A stretch of DNA of 64,000 bases from Candolleomyces eurysporus. Taxonomy: Eukaryota; Basidiomycota; Agaricomycetes; Agaricales; Psathyrellaceae. The stretch's first letter is position 1, and each line of letters begins with the position of its first letter. The notes under the pieces are model-generated. The model saw only the letters and a list, made by a program, of their open reading frames with translations, made no database searches and was not told the origin of the DNA. The stretch is from assembly GCA_027579435.1 (NCBI GenBank), contig JANBPK010000015.1, forward strand, positions 173,340 through 237,339, read 5' to 3'. A program made the translations under genes and the position numbers. This document shows, one piece after another, positions 47,801-59,579 of the stretch.

Positions 47801-48234
47801 CGGAGGCCGAATACCGATTCCCCATTGGGGGGCGATCTACGATCTGATCGGATTCTCCCGAGTTCTGATGGCAACCCAATTCGTCCTTTATTTCCATTTC
47901 TGCGGTGTGAGAGAGGGGGTGGGGATTGGTGCCTCTCGCTCAGCGCCTTGGATCGCTGAAATTCGCTGCCCTCCTTGCCCTCCTCCTGCACGGTGCCGAG
48001 CGAGTCTGGCCTCCGCCCGGGCGTGCCGTTCGTGTTTGCTGCTTAAACAGACCAAAATCAAGGACATCATCAAATCGATTTCCGGGTATTTGCTTGTTGC
48101 CGCAGCCGCGTGGTCCATCCAGGGGCTTTCTTCCTACCCCGCATTTTTACCCCGCCCGAACTCTCCCCAAGTCGTATCCCATCGTACGTCTTCTGCTGCC
48201 TGTCTGCGGGAGAAGCTGAACACCGTGCCGCCAG
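41861..48234. other. gene-poor 6.4 kb upstream of the bHLH gene
   Basis: No convincing protein gene or tRNA was found on either strand. The region is C/T-rich at 42,960-43,950, has short tetranucleotide runs (GATA type at about 46,680-46,710; GACA type at about 47,318-47,332; ATGG type at 47,375-47,395) and a degenerate duplication at 45.3-46.1 kb. The part nearest the bHLH gene (about 47,850-48,234) is pyrimidine-rich and probably promoter and 5' UTR. Confidence 0.5.
45290..46150. repeat. degenerate tandem duplication of unknown sequence
   Basis: Two blocks about 320-340 bp apart share GTAGGCGCCCGAA, a GACATGGC-ending stretch and similarly spaced motifs (about 45,430 and 45,740). A third partial block starts near 45,960 (GGATCGCGTTTTTCGG against CATCGCGTTTTTGGGG near 45,642). 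It is not clearly coding. Confidence 0.5.
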
Positions 48235-51200
48235 ATGTCCTTCTACAACACCCCGCCGTCGTCGTACAAGCCGCAGGTGCGTGTCGAGGGTTTCCATCTG
48301 CCTTCCCCCGACACCCCGCCGCCAGCCGACGCCAACCACCACCAGAACCCGCACCACCACCCCAGGAATCCGAGCGAGGGCGGGCCCGGTGGCGGCATGG
48401 TGGACGATCTGTTCAGCACGCAGGGCTTCACGATGCCCTCCTCCGCCGCAGACCCCTTTCGCAAGTTCCCGTCGAGCGCAGGGGGCGCGGGAGATCACTC
48501 TCACCACGATTTCGGAGACGATTTGGCGTCTCTGATGGCTGCTGATCGCTCTGCGGCTCCTGCCCATCACCACCACCACCAGCAGGGAAGCGTGGGCAGC
48601 AGCCATTCCTCTGCGTTCGATGATTATGCCCATCATCAGCACCACCCCCACCAGCGTACACACAACATATTCGATGTGTCCAGTCCTATTCCCTTGAACG
48701 GGTCCACTCCGGGTGGAGGAAATGCTGGGGGTGCAGCGGGGCAGCAACAAGCGGGGAGTCAACCCGGCAGTTTACACTCACCTTCAACGTCCCTGCATGA
48801 TTATCATCATCATCAACACCATCCTCACCACCATACCCACCATCACTTCAACTCGACCCTTCCCGCTCTCAACTCGAGTATGAGGTTTGAGAATCCGGAG
48901 AACAACAACCCCCCCACCTCCACCTCCGCCGGTGTCTTCGAGCGTCAATAACCCGTTAACCCCGTCTTCCCCGCACCCTCCTGCGAGTTCCTACCCTGCT
49001 TCTGCCACCGCTGGTAGTAATTTGCCTCGACACACACCATCTCCGACGATCCACGCTCCCGGTATGCCCGGAGCACCACCTATACCCATCGTCGGCGGTC
49101 CGACAACCGGAGGAGGAACTGGAGCTNGGCGCTCGCGATCCAGGTCGAGACCACCCTCGCAGGGTGGTGTAGGCGTTTCCCTGCCCACGAACATGAGCAG
49201 CCATCAGTTGAATAGTGGTGGTGTTGGCCCTGCGAGGACTACGAGGCAAAGGAGGGGGAACAGCATCAGTGGGACCAGTCCGCCGCCGCTTGGCGCTAGG
49301 CCTCATGCGATCGTTATTCCAGGGCGAGGAGCTGCAGGAGGAGCTGGTGCAGGAGGGGCGGGCGCAGGAGCAGGGCCGATGAGTGCTGGTGCCGCCCCTG
49401 GGAGTGCTGGGGGGTGGTTTGGTGCGAATTCGTGAGTAGCTTTCATCCTCGCTTGGTCATCTATCTCGTGTCTGAGCTGTGTGGATGGTGAACAGGACTT
49501 CGGAATATAGCCTCCCAACGCCCGAATCTCTCACTTCGCATTCGTTCTCCCATTCGACCGGGTACACTCCATTCTCGCTGAGCCCGCCTCCAGCGAACTC
49601 CAACGCTGCTTCTACCACGTCGAATGCGAACACCACTAGTAATTCGACAGGCGGCACGACTCCCACTGGGCCTTCGTCTACCTCCAATAACAATAATGGA
49701 GGGAATGGGAGTCCGAACAACGACCTCTTGCCACCTTTACACCACGCTCTCTCTGGCTCTCTGCACCATTCTCATCATGCTCACCATCACCAGCACCACC
49801 AGTCGTTCTCGTCCACCACCTCCTCTTCGTCGTACACGAACGGGTTTGGGAACCCTAACGGGGGTGGAAGTCCACCTGGGATGAACGGGTACGGAGGGCA
49901 CCATAGTCATCATATGAGTTTGGGATCGCCGATGGTTACGAGTGCAACTACTCCGTTTGGAGGACCTGGCGCTGGAGGGTCGTCGAATGGGCTTGGCGCA
50001 ATGGCGAACGGCGTTCCTGTCGGAGGAGCGTCTGCATCCGGAGGCGCGATCGTAGGCGGGGGAGCGGGGGCCTCGGGAGCTGGAGGAGCGGTGGTACCCC
50101 AGCAAGACAAGCAAGTGCTGCTGGCGAACGAGAAAAGGAGGAGGAGGCGGGAGAGTCATAATGCTGTTGAGAGAAGAAGGAGGGATAATATTAATGAGAA
50201 GATTAGTGAGCTTGCGACTTTGATTCCGGAGTGCATGTTGGATGGGAGTGGTGAGTGTTTTGTTTACGATGATGTTCTTTGGTTTCCTTGCTGACGTCTA
50301 TGTACGATTGCTAGGCCCGCCGAACGCTAAAGACCCAGGAACGTCGACGACCCCGCCGATAACTGAGGACGCGTTGGTGCCTCATGGGCCTATCCCTCTT
50401 CCTTCCGATAACAACGACGCCGACAGCCCCTCCACCGGGAATGCGGCGCTGAAGAAGGAAGTCAAGGACGACGGAGAGTCTCTGCTTGACGGTGCCGCAG
50501 GAGGACCGGGAGGCGTTGTCAAGGCGAATAAGGGGATGATTTTGAGGAAGAGTGTGGAGTATATTAGGTGGGTTTGTGATTCCTTCCCTTTCATTCGGAC
50601 GTTGTTCGTTTGCGATCGTGTCTCGCTACGATGGTGAACGAACGTCAGATGAGAGACGAGGATGTGGTGTAGTCTTGACAGCGACTGACTCATCTCTTTT
50701 CCTTCTGTTTACAGGTACCTTCAACAACTCGTCACGGCCCAAGGCGCTCGCAACCGCGAACTCGAAGGCGAGCTACGAAAATACAGAGGCGAATCGCCTC
50801 TCTCGTCTACTACCGAATCCTCGTCCGCTAACGGCTCTACTTCTGCTGCGAACCCCAATAACCCCATGATGTCTTCAGAACTCGGTGAGGACTCGGCGAT
50901 GGGAGGTTCTGGCGGGTTGACGCTCGTAGATGATCTGGACGATTTGGATGATCCGCTGGACGGTGGAGACCCGGGTCCGTTCGGAATGGGTGCGTTTTCG
51001 ATGAACGTTGGTGTCGATGGGATGCGGATGATGGGTATCGAGGGCGACGCCGCCCCTGCGTCGACGTCTGGAGATCCCGACGCTGCTCCGAAGGATTCTT
51101 CCTCTTCCGCTACACCGACAGCGAACGCTGGGAAGAGCACCAAGAAGAAGTCCTCGAATGGCGGAGGTCCCGGGTTGGAACGCAGGAAGAGTCAACAGCA

Positions 51201-51609
51201 CCAAAGACATTCGAGTAGTTCGGGCAGGTTGCCTAGTATGCCTGAGGAGCAGGAGCTTGAGGATGAAGAGACTACGACGGATGATGGGTCTCCGACCGCG
51301 CAGCAGGCTTCCGCTCACCCCGAGCCAACGGGTTTACCTTCGCATTTTGGACAGCAGCAGCAGCAAGACCAGCAACAGCATCATGGGATGGACGTTGACG
51401 TCGAGTCGACGACATCGAAAATGAACGGAAACGGTTCGGGGGACATGGAAGGGGGCGAGAGAGGACGGACGGGGGCGAGAGGTGTTAGGGCGAACGGTGG
51501 GCCTGGTGCGGAGACGACGTTTGGAGGTATCCATCATCAGATGCAGCAACAGCAGCAGCAGATGGGGTATCAGATGGGTCAGGCGCAGGTGCAGATGGGA
51601 GGGTGGTGA
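48235..51609 (+). CDS. large basic helix-loop-helix transcription factor
   Basis: Exons 48235-49431, 49496-50250, 50315-50567 and 50715-51609. The total is one base over a whole number of codons. The excess is in a C run at 48909-48915 (7 C where 6 would keep frame), giving a 1,032-residue protein. Basic region and helix 1 are at about residues 612-645 (S-H-N-A-V-E-R-R-R-R-D-N-I-N-E-K), with the His, Glu and Arg pattern that reads CACGTG-type E-boxes. Helix 2 (I-L-R-K-S-V-E-Y-I-R-Y-L-Q-Q-L) comes roughly 75-80 residues later, across an unusually long loop, and is followed by a short zipper-like helix. The rest is His-, Ser/Pro-, Gly- and Gln-rich. An N at 49127 falls in frame. It resembles fungal USF/TFE-type bHLH factors; targets are unknown. 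Confidence 0.8.
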
Positions 51610-52909
51610 ATTTCTTGCTCAAAAATGGCCTGTTATGGGCCGACCGGATGCTTCTCTGCTCGACTGGATGACGACTGGACCATGAACGAACGAACGACGA
51701 CCGACACGTATATGCATTACCATTCTCTCCACACTCTCTTTCTCTCTTTTTTCTTGCTCCTCCATTTCCACATTCACTCTCATCTCATCTCAACGACCGA
51801 CTGACCGACAATCAAAACTGGATTGAATGTACACGGGTTTTTCTTTCCTTTTACTCCTCTGCTTCTCTCCATCCTTCGGCTTCAACTTGTATCATAGTTC
51901 TCTTGTTTCATCTTCCTGTCTATCGTGTTGACGGCACGACTGCATACCCTCTCCCCTCATTTTCTCCTCGACTCACTCCTCCTCCCATTTTCCCTTCCAC
52001 ATGTCATACCCCGTTCGTTCACGCCTTACCCGCGTCATCTTGCTCCGTCTTTTTATTCGCTTGCTGTTCCTGTACTCACGCTGAAAAGAAACCATCGTTG
52101 TTGTGTTGTTGTATCGTATGTAAACCCACTCTTAAACTATATACATAGCGAAAACGTCAAACTTTGTTGTAAAATGTAGTAACACCATCCCCAACAGTAT
52201 TGTATTCAACCCAGTCTATTCTCTTCTACGATTCTATTCAGGAGATCTGTACGCGTAAAGTTGTCAGTGAGAGCTGGATAAGGTTTGCGGGATGAGAAGC
52301 TGCTCTGTGGAAGGACGTTCAGGGTCAAGGAGATAGTGGATGATGGTCGCGCGATCTTCGGCTTGATAGTGAAAAACGTTCGAGGTTGGATGAAGGGACG
52401 GTGCTTCTCGTGAGCCTCGAGGCTAGGAACTGCCGCGGCTGGGAACCAGTGGGAACCTCGAAGATACTAGTTGATGAATTCCATCAGCTTCGACGCTCTT
52501 TCCCTTACATATCTCTCGTTAAAGACGTAGTGTATGTGCTGGCGTGAGTGGACTCTCGGGAAGGCTCGAGATTTCGTCCGAGACGTTCCTTCTCTTCTCG
52601 TCTGGGGGCACTTTTGACTTTTGTGGGGTATCGTGAGTTTCGTCTGTTTGGTTGGATGCTGAGAAGGTGGCGTCGAGCCCCAGTCAATATGATGAGTGGA
52701 GAGGAAAGGTTGTTTTCTTTTTGTCGTTTGTATTGAACGTACTCCATGGGCCGTAGTATCGCGAGGACTCGTATAGTCAGTCAATGAAGTTAATATCTGG
52801 ATCATTCAGTGCCTCTTCGCAATAGGTCCCTTCAACCGTCTGCGAATAGCAGGAACCTCATATTTCCGTATAATTTCCAATGCAATTTTTCCTGTTTTGT
52901 TATGAAGCT
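51610..52909. other. 3' flank of the bHLH gene, no gene seen
   Basis: There is strongly C/T-rich sequence at 51,715-52,090, then mixed sequence. A short minus-strand open frame at 52,505-52,805 has no motif. Confidence 0.4.
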
Positions 52910-53479
52910 CTAACACCTGCCGTACCCTCCATACGGATGGATGCTACCTTTTTGCTCATTGAACGTTCTCCAGAGAGTACAGTAATTACGATTGGCCAAG
53001 TCAACCCAATCAACGTTCTTCACTGATGCTAAATACCTTCCAAGTCCTCGTGGATTCCCACCAAAGGTACCATTATTAGAGGGGTTCAAATACAGTCCTC
53101 CCTTAGGCAACCGCTCGAGTTCCTTATTCCAGCTTCTACACATCGAAAGACACCCACGATCCAGAAGGAGAAAGATAGTGCCGAGTTTGCGGGTTCTCTT
53201 CCTTTCAAGTTCCTAAAAATCGTTCGTTCAGCGAAGGACCTCGAAGGGCTCGGATGTTAGGAATTCACTTTCTCCACTCGAACTCTCGTGCTGAAATTCT
53301 CGGTGAGAGGATTTTTTCGTAGTGGCGTCACCGTCCTCAGAAAAACTTGCACACCGTGACGCTGGAAGCCAAGTTTCATTCAAGTTGAGGCGCCGCTCTA
53401 CGCTCACTGCAGCACCGCCGTAGACAATGTCACAGCTCCGAGTCTCTACTGTGTCTGTACACACTTTTATCGGTGCCAT
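52910..53479 (-). CDS. small unrecognised gene
   Basis: Minus strand. A frame starts at ATG 53479 (M-A-P-I-K-V-C-T) and runs to a stop near 53,228. A second frame, opening after TTTTTAG at about 53,217, reads E-L-E-R-K-R-T-R-K and then G-G-L-Y-L-N-P-S-N-N-G-T-F-G-G to a stop at 52,910. The second part has a convincing coding look (Asn-, Gly-, Trp-containing, ending H-P-Y-G-G-Y-G-R-C). An in-frame junction would need either a 27-nt intron or a donor I could not identify, so the exon link is uncertain. Confidence 0.35.
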
Positions 53480-53619
53480 TGAAAATCCTCAGAAGCGCCC
53501 TAGTGAATTTCGAAGCCATGATGATCACAGAGATAATAATCAGTTTGATCGAACTTCCAGTAGTTCCGAACTGAGCCTCTTCGATCTCGAATACAGTCCT
53601 ACCCTAAGAATCGACGTGC

Positions 53620-54657
53620 GTTTAGTGCTGGGCATTGTATGTTCACCGGATATACAATATTGCCGGAGAGGGACCAATTACCGAAGCGCCGTCTTTGGGC
53701 GAGATTGAAGTCTACGTGGTAACTGAACATGCTGAATTGTCTGAATGCAGGGTACAGGGAAACTGCCGAGACATGGGATTTGGAGTTCACAGGTCTTTGA
53801 GGTGGTTATTTCCGGCGTAGCATTCCGGAAGCTGGTGAGTACGGAATGTGGCAAACTGGAACATCTTGAAAGGAAACTAAGTCGCTTAATTTGTTACTTT
53901 GGACGCTGAGACCTGAGAGCCTGAGCCCTCAGGTGACGGACTCGAATAAGGATGGCTCCTAGCTCCTATACTTGTTCGCATTGATAAAGCTAAGAATTCA
54001 CCACTCTCCACGCTAAGTGTGCCTGATTCGGGCTCGATCTAACGAAATCACAGACGTGACCGCCCTAGCGTTTGTGCATCCCCCACGAGGGAGTAAAACG
54101 TATGCTCGCACTGGAGCCCACCAAGTGGCTCATAGCCTTCATCGATTCCCTCGGGCTTCAGGGAGGACATCCCCCAGACCTACAAACCTTTTGGACGATT
54201 CTAATCAACTAATCCATGATATCCGGCTTCAAAGCTACCTCCATCCAAGGACTTTTAATCGGGGCCACCTTCTTCTGGCCCGTTCGCCCCACCCGGCAGC
54301 GTGACGCGTCTGTGAATGACGACACACAATAAGACCTGACTTTTCCTAAAGCTTCTCTTCAGAATTCCAGATACCCTATCCGAGTGTGCGCTTGGTGTGC
54401 GCAGTGCGCAGCAGACATTCCGCAGTTGATCGTCGGTCTGAACGGTCCTCCTTTGCGATGTAATTGAGGAATGGTTCGACAGGTAATAGGTATCGATGAA
54501 TGTCAGTCAGGTCAATGTATGACTATCCCATCCGACTCGGAAAACCCAAAATTTGGTGCTTCAGCATCCACCCTCGTCCTGGCGGTATAAAACCATAGCA
54601 AACCCGGTTCACAAAAAAAAAACATTCCTGACGATAAACTCACCCGGAAAGCCCCTC
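53620..54657. repeat. inverted copy of the DJ-1 unit upstream region
   Basis: Sequence around 53,640-53,720 is the reverse complement of that at about 38,300-38,370 (shared AGACGGCGCTTCGGTAATTGG-like stretch). Further matches run up to the DJ-1 start at 54658. It is the left arm of the inverted block. Confidence 0.7.
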
Positions 54658-55371
54658 ATGTCCTCCACCACTGAGTCCTCTTCTCCTGACCCCAAAGTCC
54701 TCAACTTCGGAGTCCTCTTGATCCACAACTACCAATGGCTTGACGCAGCTGGTTGCATCGACTACCTCAACAACCACAGCTACGGCGCACTCAAACTCAT
54801 CAACGCAGACCCTCACTTCCTCGCCACAGTGCCCATTATGAATTGGCACTACCTTTCCTCCACGGGGGATCTCAAAGATGTCCCGGCTTCAGCTGGACCA
54901 CCTCACCATCCCACGACCACTTTCGCTGAATGCCCCGAACTCGACTATTTGGTCGTTCCAGGCCCGGATCCGACGGGGCAGTTGAGCGAAGAGTGTATCA
55001 AGTTCGTACAGGAGAGATTTCCTACTCTCAAGGGTCTCCTTACGATCTGCACCGGTTCTGTCGCCATGGCTCAAACGGGTATTTTAGACGGAGTCCAAGC
55101 AGCCAGTAACAAATGGGCACTGGGGATGCTGGCCAAGGCGGGCTTGCTCAACAGAAAGGTGAAGTGGGTGGGCGATAAGAGGTTCGTGAAGGACGGGAAG
55201 GTGTGGACTGGCGCGGGCGTCACGGCGGGAATAGACTTGGCGGCGGAGTTTGCGAGGGTGCATTTTTCGAAGGAGGTGGTGGAATTTGTGCAGGATATTT
55301 CGGAGTATGTGCCCAACCCTGCTCAGCCGGATCCGTTTGCGCGTTTGCTTGAAGGGGTTAAGCTGGATTGA
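54658..55371 (+). CDS. DJ-1/PfpI superfamily protein, inverted copy C
   Basis: Single exon, 237 residues, on the opposite strand to the array. The nucleophile elbow L-T-I-C-T-G-S, the W-L-D-A-A-G element and G-A-G-V-T-A-G-I-D-L are intact. It differs from A and B by substitutions such as W-A-L-G-M-L-A-K-A-G and H-F-S-K-E-V-V-E-F. It matches the truncated copy at 60.2 kb more closely than the tandem array, so those two derive from one another. The reading frame extends upstream without an ATG, past a run of nine or more A. Confidence 0.8.
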   Translation: MSSTTESSSPDPKVLNFGVLLIHNYQWLDAAGCIDYLNNHSYGALKLINADPHFLATVPIMNWHYLSSTGDLKDVPASAGPPHHPTTTFAECPELDYLVVPGPDPTGQLSEECIKFVQERFPTLKGLLTICTGSVAMAQTGILDGVQAASNKWALGMLAKAGLLNRKVKWVGDKRFVKDGKVWTGAGVTAGIDLAAEFARVHFSKEVVEFVQDISEYVPNPAQPDPFARLLEGVKLD

Positions 55372-55595
55372 AAATCGAAGAAACAAGGGTCAGCACCATG
55401 GCCAGATGGTCTTCATCGGGCAGCCGATCATCATGGCGGAGGGAAAAATGGAACAAGAACCTCTCGAATAAGCTCAGGTGTCATATTCAAATGATGTCAG
55501 CTATTGTATACTGTAAAATACGCTCCTAGGCAGATTAGAAAACCCAACTCAGGATATAGCAATGGAAATAAACATACTCAATGTACTCATCTATC

Positions 55596-55770
55596 GGCCG
55601 CGCTCCCCTTTTGATATTTGTTTATCTGTGGAGCGTACAAATAAACTGCCCAAACGGGCTGGGTCGTCGATTTCAACCGCCACCTCCCTCACTGCAAAAT
55701 CCTCTCAAATTTATTTGGTTGCTGCGCCACTGCTCCACCGCTAAACAAATATCAAAAAGGGGAGCGCGGC
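55596..55770. mobile_element. MITE-like element with about 28-bp terminal inverted repeats
   Basis: The left end GCCGCGCTCCCCTTTTGATA, continuing TTTGTTTA, is the reverse complement of the right end (TAAACAAATATCAAAAAGG, then GGAGCGCGGC) apart from one extra A. Total length is 175 bp, with no coding capacity. Flanks do not give an obvious target duplication; T-C-T-A-T-C-G occurs just left of the element and again 9 bp past its right end. It sits where the inverted block lost its GPN2 gene. Confidence 0.7.
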
Positions 55771-55899
55771 GGATTCTGGTCTATCGATGTGCAACCAGCT
55801 GTTATATGGAATAAGCAATTGGCTCCCATGCGGCTGACTGTCCCATGAAATATGGATCCCACAGCGCAGCTATCTGCCTTCACGACCTGCAGCTCAGGG

Positions 55900-57060
55900 T
55901 ATTCACTGTCAAGGAGGAGATTTAGAGATAACGTCCGCTCGTTGCGTCTTCCGATTCAATATTCACAACGAGACACCTCGGGGCTCTAATACTCGAAGAG
56001 AAGAGGTAATGTCCACTCGTCGCGTCGTTCTATTCAGGACTCATGACGAGTCACGGGTAGCAGCACTGTTGGTACTGGATCGCTGGATAACAGCCTCCGA
56101 CTTGCCGGATGTCGTTCAGAAGATAGATTCGTCGACTATGTCAAAGCCATTTCTTGAACCGCTGGAAACCCATCCTGCTCCCCCAACCATTAAGTAGGAA
56201 TGTGTACGTTTTCATCAAGGCTGCATCCGGAATACTTATCGAGCAGTGGATCGTCTTCTATATACTCGGCAGCAAGAGAATTATTGATGCACCTGTTGTG
56301 TAAAGCGTAGAATTCCTCAAGGCTAGCTTCGAACTCCATTCCAATCTCGCCGAATCTGATTCAGAGCAAGAGCTACTCCATCATCTGCGCACTGTCGATT
56401 TCATCTAACTGCTTCTGCGCCATCCTCCAACCGGCATTCCTATCCTCGACGTCATGTTCGACNTTTTTAGACCAGTGTTTGAATTTGGACGGAGCTCCGG
56501 TCTTTTTCGTCGAACGCTTCAGGTCCGGTCTATCCAGGAGGCCAAGACGAAAAGTCGTATCGTCGCTGCTCACGACGGCTCAAAAGACTACCAAAGCCTC
56601 TACGTCGAAATCGGACAGTCTCGAACTGCTGTCTACGACGCTCAGGTCGATTCTTGTGTCTGTCAAGCGCCTGTTGATGGCGACTGGATGTGGAGCGTGA
56701 TCTTAAGTGATGCCAGCGAACGCCTCGGATTTGGTCGACTCAGGGACTCGACTGGTCGAGACGTTGTTCATTCAATCGTCCAAGACTAAGGGAATCTTAC
56801 TTTTGCTGGGCAGAGTGAAATTCGACAAGGTAAACTGGCAGAGGAAGTTTACTGCACTCCTCGATGGAATCGCTTGATCTGGTTACTGAGGGTCCCATTC
56901 TCATTGCGATTGGCTATTTAACAAGACTCATTTGGCTAATAGGGATCACGAACCATCGAAACTGTACTCAGGTCCGGGCTCGTAGTACAGTACGAGTTGT
57001 GAATTGGCACATAATTCGCAATTTGTGTGATGGGAACGTGCAGACGCATATTTAACATTG
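55900..57060 (+). pseudogene. rearranged second copy of the MYND-like gene (N- and C-terminal parts joined)
   Basis: From about 55,960 the sequence follows the minus-strand gene at 35.2 kb (CTCTAATACTCGAAGAGAAG, then M-S-T-R-R-V-V-L-F). It breaks frame after P-A-P-P-T-I-K, continues as D-L-D-G-A-P-V-F-F-V-E-R-F, and keeps open the codon that is TAG in the left copy. Near 56,700 it jumps to the C-terminal region equivalent to 30.5 kb (R-D-S-T-G-R-D-V-V-H-S-I-V-Q), skipping the finger. An N at 56463 sits beside a T run. It is multiply broken and not expected to make a protein. Confidence 0.6.
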
Positions 57061-57480
57061 GGTGAAGTTTGGCACCGGTGTGCCATATCTCAAACTTCAA
57101 GATCGAGCAAATCAAACGGAAAGTAAAGTATAAGCCGCATTCAATTGAGCAGACTTGTAAGATTCAACGGTCAATAATGCCGTACGCGGAGCTCTAACAC
57201 TCCCCATGATCACACCCACACCCGCCCACACACACACACACTATGGGACACACATACTGTTTTCTATCTATCTATAAGGTGCATACTTCTGATGATTGTT
57301 CTGTTTACGGTTAGTCTACGGTAGCTTTACAGTGTATCTCAACGATGAGATGGGAGAGTTGCAAGGAACATCAGATCGAAACCGGGTTGGGCCCTTACCT
57401 AGTCTGTTTATAATGAGAGGTTTCCCCTACAACCAAACGTTCCAATCTCACCTAAAGCTCCTCTTCGACGTTGATTGACC
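57061..57480. other. spacer with a short CA-rich microsatellite
   Basis: Homologous to the spacer near 29.1-30.2 kb. A CACACCCGCCCACACACACA run lies at about 57,209-57,241. No gene. Confidence 0.5.
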
Positions 57481-59381
57481 ATGTCACAGTCAGACCCCGA
57501 TGCGGTGGGCATCATGGCTGCCAGGATTGGGACCCTTAGTAATGTCAGCCCGCCATTCCTTCTGTCTCAATGTTTGCTTACGTTGTCGACTCATTCACAG
57601 TACACCCACGGTGGGTCACAAGTGATTCGCGTACAAACCACATAGTAAAGCTCAACGCAACCGCTCCACTGAAGCAATCATATTCACAGCATATGTGTGT
57701 TTCCCTCCCTCGATCTTGGTCCTACCTTACTGAAAGCTTTGTTCCACGATACTGTGCAAAAGGTGTATCACCTCATTCTAACCATGGGAGACGAAGTCGG
57801 TACTCTTCTTACAAGCCGTCTCTCGCTGCCACACTCACGAATTACTTCTAGTTAAACGTTGTATGGCCTCAAAGGTGGACATTCGGAAAGGTATTATACT
57901 TCACAACCCGATATGGAAACCTATTTTACTTCACAACGTTCACAATATGTGGGTACCTGCTCTCTCTGGTCCATTCATGTTAAGCTGAAAAGTGGTGTCC
58001 GTAGACTCTAACCCTTTCTATCTGGTGGTTGGCGTCAAAGTGAGCCGAACTTCCGCTGACCGACGTTCGCTTAGCCCAATGGAAATCTCACGACATCCTC
58101 CACTCTAGGTTTGCAAAGGATTGCGCATCACAGAAATGGGTACGCTTTTCTTCTTTTGACGAAAGGCATTTATTTGACTGAACAATGGTCTCAGTCCTGT
58201 CCGTGATCTGTGCGCACAGTGTTGAGTGTGAGGTGGACGGAGCCTTATCCACTTCCAGGAAATCTAACATCTTTCCTCGTCCTCCCCCGCTATAATCAGT
58301 ATCTATATCGCTCTGTCTCTACGCACTTCTCGGATCCACGCGTCTTTGGCTGGCTGTATTTGTCGTTTTGTACACAGTGAGCTATCCAATATTTATCCCA
58401 GGGCATCACAGATTCTAAAGGTTGATGTTCAATCAGACTTTCACTGTTCCAGTCACCGTAACTGGGATAATATTCCAAACCACAATAAAAGGTGCCGCAG
58501 AATATTCCACCTCGATAAAAGTTTATATCGCTAACGGATCCTCGTAGGTCGTCTTCCGGGACCGTTATACCGCTCTATGGGGTCAATGTGCACGCAAACA
58601 GATGCACACCATTTTGAGTACCGCAGAGCCGCCATGTATATCACCATGGCAGGGACGATCGGTGAGTCCACGTTGCTTTACTTTACTATTTTGCTGGTAT
58701 GAACCACTCATTCTTGGTTCACACTTTGGTTGTCCTCTGTATCATGCAGTGTGCTTTCTTATCGGGGCATACACCCTCTGGGTTGGATACAGACATCATA
58801 AGAACAGAACGATTGAAGTTATCCGAAGGGAAGGAGGACTGTGCTATTTAGTCCTACTCGGTCAGTCCTTCCATCACATTTAACTTTGTCAAGGCAGACT
58901 GACACCCAGAACTGGGTACTCCCCCGGACATAGTCACGCGCATGGTCAATCTCGTAATTATCGAATTATTGCCGTACAGCGACGTAAGTTCCTTGTCCTG
59001 AGGATCCAAACGCTTCCAGTGTGCTCACCACGAGTACGAACCTACTGTCAGACTACAACTTTGCTCAGCCTGATTGCCGCTAGGTAAGTGATGTTCTTCA
59101 AAATCGGATTCGTACCTCAACCTCGCATTTACTCTATTCACGTCCTTCTACATGCTTCTGTGACATCGGTGAAACCTTCAAGTGCACTCGGGCTTATGGG
59201 ACCCGTCCTCGCCACCCGCATGCTGCTCATGTTACGACAATCCCAAGACGCAAGAACTCGATCAGTGGTTTCGACACTCATTTTCGACCCCATCAGCACG
59301 GAGAGCGACGACCACGAGGGGGCTCGATCGATCGAAGACATTGGCTGGCGCCCAACCCTTCCATATTCAGGCGTGCCCTAG
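57481..59381 (+). CDS. DUF6533-like multi-pass membrane protein, copy 2 (integrity uncertain)
   Basis: Plus strand, ATG 57481 (M-S-Q-S-D-P-D-A-V-G). Exons matching copy 1: H-L-I-L-T-M-G-D-E near 57,770; N-V-V-W-P-Q-R-W-T-F-G-K and Y-F-T-T-R-Y-G-N-L-F near 57,860-57,940; S-I-S-L-C-L-Y-A-L-L-G near 58,300; a segment near 58,600-58,850; and A-T-R-M-L-L-M-L-R-Q in the last exon, ending P-Y-S-G-V-P. Some middle exons (for example 58,075-58,140) do not align in a common frame with copy 1, so this copy may be decaying. Function unknown. Confidence 0.4.
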
Positions 59382-59579
59382 TGTCCAGAGATACTGAAAT
59401 GGCTCAAGTGGGAAGGGCGGGATGAGATTGGTATCATCGATTGTCAATCATGCTTAGAAGAGGACTTAATTGTCGGAGAAGTACAAAAGTGGAAATGTAT
59501 CTGCCTAGTTCGACACCCATGCAGAAGCCTATAATCCGTTTACGGGAACGGATCAGTTCCGAGCGCACTTAAGGGCGGA

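Noticed and set aside
54553..54657. Longer N-terminus for the DJ-1 genes
   Set aside because: The upstream frame is open in several copies but has only GTG or TTG codons; the first ATG gives the normal family length.
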